Shown piece after piece: positions 60,955-64,000 of a DNA stretch of 64,000 nucleotides (positions are counted from its first letter, which is position 1; the number at the start of each line of letters is the position of its first letter). Below the pieces are notes generated by a model. The model was not told the DNA's origin. It saw nothing but the letters and a program-made list of their open reading frames with translations, and made no database searches. The position numbers were made by a program, and so were the translations under genes. The stretch comes from Methanoculleus sp. 7T (GTDB lineage: Archaea; Halobacteriota; Methanomicrobia; Methanomicrobiales; Methanoculleaceae), in NCBI RefSeq assembly GCF_023195915.1, contig NZ_JALPRP010000002.1, forward strand, positions 124,001 through 188,000. Reading direction: 5' to 3'.

Positions 60955-61425
60955 ATGGAGAGAGACGAGGCACTGGCCCTACTCCGGCGGTACGTGACGT
61001 CGCCGCCTCATCTCGTGCACAGTTACGCTACGGCAAGCATCATGAGGAAGGTAGCAGAGCACCTCGGTGAGGATGCAAGCAAATGGGAGATCGTCGGCCT
61101 TCTGCACGACATCGACTACGACCTCGTTGAAGGCGATATGGAGCGGCACGGTATCGAGGGGTATCGGATCCTTATCGAGAACGGCGTTCCTGAGGAGATC
61201 GCGGAAACTGTCAGGCGACATAACCACATGCTTTTTGGAGGTTACAATCAACCCGTCGAGATCGCGCTTCAGGCGGCAGACAGCGTATCGGGCTTGATCA
61301 TCGCCTGCGCCTTGGTGAAGGGCGGGGCTATCGGTGAGGTCACGCCCCGGACGGTGAAGAAGAAGTTCAAAGAGAAGTCGTTCGCCGCCGGCTGCGAGCG
61401 CCATAGGATCCAGATGATCGAGTAG
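60955..61425 (+). CDS. HDIG-domain phosphohydrolase
   Basis: 156 residues. HD metal ligands are 'PHLVHSYATASIMRKVAEHL' (H), 'WEIVGLLHDIDYDLVEGDME' (HD), 'RHGIEGYRILIENG' (H), 'HNHMLFGG' (H) and 'ALQAADSVSGLIIA' (D). The order fits HDIG hydrolases related to bacterial HDIG/YqeK proteins that cleave nucleotides or dinucleotide signals. A basic C-terminus (TVKKKFKEKSFAAGCERHR) may bind nucleic acid. Substrate unknown. Confidence 0.88.
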   Translation: MERDEALALLRRYVTSPPHLVHSYATASIMRKVAEHLGEDASKWEIVGLLHDIDYDLVEGDMERHGIEGYRILIENGVPEEIAETVRRHNHMLFGGYNQPVEIALQAADSVSGLIIACALVKGGAIGEVTPRTVKKKFKEKSFAAGCERHRIQMIE

Positions 61426-61603
61426 TGCCCTACGAAACAACTGGTCATCTGAGATCCCATCCCGGTGTTCCCGCTTGCATGCAATCCGGGGCACGGCTTT
61501 CCCTTGGGTATCGCCATGACTGCCCCCGCCCCTCAAGGGGCGGGGGAGGAGCGCGAAGCGCGGGTGGGGTGGGGTTGATGACAGGCACGGATCTTTACGC
61601 GTT

Positions 61604-61729
61604 GGAGACAGGGGAGGGGAAGACCCCTCCCCGTCAGCCCCACCCCCATGGCGATAGCCACCACGGTCCACAGCATGAGGACATGCTTGCAAAAGGTCGA
61701 ACTCAGGGACAGGCCGGGTCCGGCACCAA
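61604..61729 (+). repeat. Dispersed hairpin repeat, copy B
   Basis: 'gagaca', hairpin ggggagggg/cccctcccc with loop aaga (61611-61632), 'gtcagcccca', 'gcgatagccaccacggtcca' (61651-61670), a variable spacer, 'cagggacaggccgggtccgg' (from 61704). Same order as copy A but without its 45-base insert. Confidence 0.75.
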
Positions 61730-61845
61730 TCTCGTCAGGGATGAACGACAGCCGGAATAGGGTGGGCTTTACCTGAGCCCGATAACGGAAATTTTCGGTT
61801 GGATCCACCGAGATCGATTATCAGTTCTATGCTGGAGCACTACCG

Positions 61846-61935
61846 ATGATCGAATCCCTCATGGATATGGAGACGTTCTACCGTCTCGCGATCGAAGGGC
61901 TTGCAGAGATCCGCGGTGAGATCGGCCTTGTTTGA
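61846..61935 (+). CDS. Possible 29-residue peptide or gene fragment
   Basis: ATG to TGA frame with protein-like helical composition ('METFYRLAIEGLAEIRGEIG'). It has no ribosome site and lies directly before the ThiN-like gene. It may be a truncated gene end rather than a real peptide. Confidence 0.25.
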   Translation: MIESLMDMETFYRLAIEGLAEIRGEIGLV

Positions 61936-61974
61936 GCGTAATCCTTATGGGGCAACCGGAATGAGGGATATGGC

Positions 61975-62526
61975 ATGAGATCGGAAGACCGGGAGATGGT
62001 GATCGACCGCATGGGCGAGGCCATGGCGCTGCTTGTCGAGAGGATGGACGCCCGGCTCATCCCGGAGGTCGGGATGAACATCGTCTACGCCCTGCCCGAC
62101 GCACGGAGCAAGGACGATATTGCGGGAGTGCTCGGGAGGATCGTCAGGCTCGGCGACCGGGTGCACCCCGTCGGGGAGGTCGCGTTCGGGGCAAGCGACC
62201 ATATGGCTCGGATCGTGCTCACGGCCATGCGTTTTGACCCGCAGATCCGGAGTGCGGCAAACATCCGCTTCTCCGAGGCGGTCCTATTAGAGATGGAGAA
62301 CCTTATGTTCGAGATCTGCTCGTTTGACCGGGCGAAAGAGCCGCCGGGCGTGCAGACGATGGACTGGGGCGTCGCCTCCTGCTGCAAGGAGGGGGTGCCC
62401 GACGTCATCTACGACCGGGGAGCCGTGGGGAAAGAGCCGATGATCAGGGTCTTAGGGGAAGACCCGGTCACGGTCGCACATAATATTCTTAAACTGTCGA
62501 ATCGCATTACCTATGCACAACTGTAA
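61975..62526 (+). CDS. ThiN-like thiamine-phosphate synthase domain protein
   Basis: 183 residues consisting almost only of the ThiN domain normally found at the C-terminus of archaeal ThiD: 'IPEVGMNIVYALPDARSKDD', 'IAGVLGRIVRLGDRVHP', 'VAFGASDHMARIVLTAMRFD', 'SAANIRFSEAVLLEMENLM'. 'PDVIYDRGAVGKEPMIRVLG' resembles the substrate loop. Free-standing ThiN proteins can have synthase activity or act as regulators; the missing DNA-binding domain argues against ThiR. It is followed 12 bases later by rps17e. Confidence 0.8.
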   Translation: MRSEDREMVIDRMGEAMALLVERMDARLIPEVGMNIVYALPDARSKDDIAGVLGRIVRLGDRVHPVGEVAFGASDHMARIVLTAMRFDPQIRSAANIRFSEAVLLEMENLMFEICSFDRAKEPPGVQTMDWGVASCCKEGVPDVIYDRGAVGKEPMIRVLGEDPVTVAHNILKLSNRITYAQL

Positions 62527-62538
62527 GGGAAGGTCCAC

Positions 62539-62727
62539 ATGGGAATAAAACCATCGTATATCAAGAACCTCGGCGAAGAACTTCTGGTCAGCCATCGCGA
62601 CAGGTTTAGCGGAAATTTCGATGAGAACAAGCATGCCGTCGCCGAAGTCGCCATTATCGACAGCAAGCGCGTCCGGAACAGAGTTGCCGGGTATATCTCA
62701 AGAAAGATAAATACAAGGAAGCGGTAA
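62539..62727 (+). CDS. rps17e: 30S ribosomal protein S17e
   Basis: 62 residues, the short archaeal form. 'MGIKPSYIKNLGEELLVSHR' and 'FSGNFDENKHAVAEVAIIDS' are diagnostic, with the basic tail 'RVRNRVAGYISRKINTRKR'. GGGAAGG precedes the ATG. It sits between the ThiN-like gene and dapA in one run of genes. Confidence 0.96.
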   Translation: MGIKPSYIKNLGEELLVSHRDRFSGNFDENKHAVAEVAIIDSKRVRNRVAGYISRKINTRKR

Positions 62728-62738
62728 ACCTCTAGTAT

Positions 62739-63614
62739 ATGTTTGAGGGAATCCTTCCAGCAATTATCACCCCTTTTCACCGGGACTCCAGAGCGAGTCT
62801 CGATATTGAAGGATTACGGTCCAACATCGAATCACTGCTGCAACGCGGAGTCCACGGTATCGTGCCCTGCGGGTCGACCGGGGAGTCCGCGACGCTCACG
62901 TTCGAGGAGCACGAGCAGGTGATTCATGAGGCCGTCGAGGTCGTCAGCGGACGAGTGCCGGTGCTTGCGGGGACCGGGTCGAACAACACCGAAGAGGCGA
63001 TTCGCCTGACCCGGTCGGCAAAGGATGCGGGCGCTGACGGCGCTCTGGTCATCAGTCCATACTACAACAAGCCGAACCGTTCCGGGCTCATCAAGCACTT
63101 TACGAAGCTTGCCGACCTCGATCTCCCAATCGTCCTCTACAACGTCCCCGGCCGGACAGGACAGAACCTCCAACCCGACCTGGTGGCGGAACTGGCCCGG
63201 CACCCGAACATCGTCGGGATCAAGGAAGCGAGCGGCGACATCACCCAGATATCCCGGATCATCGAGGAGACGCAGGACGAGGACTTCATCGTGCTTTCGG
63301 GGGACGACGCGATGACCCTCCCGGTCCTCGCGCTTGGCGGTGCGGGCGTGATATCGGTGGCCGCAAACGTCGACCCCAGCCGGATGGTGCAGATGTACGA
63401 AGCCTTCCGCGCAGGCGACCTTGCCCGCGCACAGGATCTGCACTACGAACTCGCGCCGCTCATGCGCGCGATGTTTGTCGACACAAACCCCATCCCCGTG
63501 AAGAAGGCCGTAGGGCTCCTTGGGATGGCTGCAGGGCCGGTCAGGCTGCCGCTCGATGAACTGGACGAACAGAAGACTGAACAGTTGAGGATGGTGCTGG
63601 AAAACTATGATTAA
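62739..63614 (+). CDS. dapA: 4-hydroxy-tetrahydrodipicolinate synthase DapA
   Basis: 291 residues. It condenses pyruvate with aspartate semialdehyde in lysine synthesis. Signatures are 'VPCGSTGESATLTFEEH', 'ADGALVISPYYNKPNRSG' and 'IVLYNVPGRTGQNL' (catalytic Tyr), the Schiff-base Lys in 'IVGIKEASGDITQ' and 'LSGDDAMTLPVLALGGAGVI'. All catalytic residues are present. Its end overlaps dapB by eight bases. Confidence 0.97.
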   Translation: MFEGILPAIITPFHRDSRASLDIEGLRSNIESLLQRGVHGIVPCGSTGESATLTFEEHEQVIHEAVEVVSGRVPVLAGTGSNNTEEAIRLTRSAKDAGADGALVISPYYNKPNRSGLIKHFTKLADLDLPIVLYNVPGRTGQNLQPDLVAELARHPNIVGIKEASGDITQISRIIEETQDEDFIVLSGDDAMTLPVLALGGAGVISVAANVDPSRMVQMYEAFRAGDLARAQDLHYELAPLMRAMFVDTNPIPVKKAVGLLGMAAGPVRLPLDELDEQKTEQLRMVLENYD

Positions 63615-64000
63615 GGTAGCGGTATCCGGGGCCCTGGGACGAATGGGCACCACCATAGGCCGGATCGTCGACGAGGCCCCCGACTTGGAGTTGGTCGGCG
63701 GCGTCGATGTGAGAGAGGGTGAATTCTTCGGGAAGGAAGTGGTCTCTGCAGCCCATATCGATGAGTTCCTCAAAGCAAAGAAGCCCGATGTTCTCATCGA
63801 CTTCACTGTTGCGGCCGCTGCGGTCGAGAACATCAAAGCGGCGGCCAGAAACAACGTGGCGCTCATCGTCGGGACGACCGGATTCTCCCCCGAACAGAGG
63901 GAGACGATCAGGAGCACCGTTGAAGGGCATGTCCCGGCGGTAATATCGAGCAACTTCTCAGTCGGTGTCAACATCTTCTGGAAACTCGTGCGGGAGGCCG
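63607..64000 (+). CDS. dapB: 4-hydroxy-tetrahydrodipicolinate reductase DapB, 3' end missing
   Basis: The first ~131 residues are present and the gene runs off the window. The N-terminal Rossmann motif 'IKVAVSGALGRMGTTIGRIV' and the later 'DVLIDFTVAAAAVENI' and 'ALIVGTTGFSPEQRE' with 'AVISSNFSVGVNIFWKL' are DapB signatures. It is the next lysine enzyme after DapA, with which its start overlaps. Confidence 0.96.
   Translation, partial: MIKVAVSGALGRMGTTIGRIVDEAPDLELVGGVDVREGEFFGKEVVSAAHIDEFLKAKKPDVLIDFTVAAAAVENIKAAARNNVALIVGTTGFSPEQRETIRSTVEGHVPAVISSNFSVGVNIFWKLVREA

Larger units (their letters stand above)
61426..61974. other. Intergenic region with repeat copy B
   Basis: About 550 bases. 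61524-61547 is a GC hairpin (cccccgcccc/ggggcggggg), followed by gcgc-gaa-gcgc and repeat copy B. Apart from a 29-codon frame at 61846, no gene is supported. Confidence 0.5.

Overview
The window is a high-GC (about 60%) stretch of a methanogenic archaeon that reads like Methanoculleus or a close relative in the Methanomicrobiales. The support is an archaeal informational gene set (PCNA clamp, PriL primase large subunit, S17e, Lhr-core helicase), hydrogenase maturation (HypD), an archaeal-type 6-phospho-3-hexuloisomerase, tRNAs without encoded CCA, TATA-type promoters and several leaderless-looking starts. The genus is an inference from gene content and style, not a database result.

Layout. 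1-12,000: a 5'-truncated thioredoxin-fold gene, envelope and membrane proteins, an FMN split-barrel protein, a YfcE-type phosphoesterase, a DegT/StrS aminotransferase, a PUA/PAPS-reductase-like protein overlapping hisH, and an acyl-CoA synthetase carrying an N-terminal ribbon-helix-helix domain. 12,000-20,150: an SDR, a tiny zinc-ribbon protein, a multi-PAS sensor, an HD phosphohydrolase, tRNA-Arg(CCG), hypD, a radical SAM protein, a TIM-barrel epimerase and tRNA-Thr(GGT). 20,135-32,798: an integrated mobile element. It is bounded by an 11-bp direct repeat formed from the 3' end of tRNA-Thr and a copy just outside a tyrosine recombinase gene. It carries a primase-polymerase/helicase, a Dam-like methyltransferase, small regulators (DUF2080-like, AbrB-like), a tail tape-measure protein and a possible small terminase, but no recognisable capsid, portal or large terminase. 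Three reading frames in it are interrupted only by UAG.

32,800-49,030: FKBP-type isomerase, flavoprotein, ferritin-like protein, UPF0316 protein, PQQ-type sugar dehydrogenase, the Lhr-core/phosphoesterase pair, hexuloisomerase, aminotransferase, M42 peptidase, ferredoxin, then a sugar-porter MFS transporter next to a GH15 glycosidase (an unexpected pair in a methanogen) and an SMR (Gdx-like) exporter. 49,070-64,000: C39-like peptidase, tRNA-Arg(GCG), lipoprotein, a membrane glycosyltransferase group (GT39, GT2-GtrA, GT87-like), M20 peptidase, moaA, rlmE, the pcn-priL replication pair, an HD protein, and thiN-like, rps17e, dapA and dapB in a row; dapB runs off the end.

Between genes there is a dispersed, hairpin-bearing repeat with clear copies near 43.75 kb and 61.6 kb, a weaker inverted copy near 15.5 kb and a short fragment near 4.85 kb. 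The most interesting items are the RHH-acyl-CoA synthetase fusion with an inverted repeat over its own start, the integrated element with its UAG-interrupted frames and duplicated end gene, and the hairpin repeat family.
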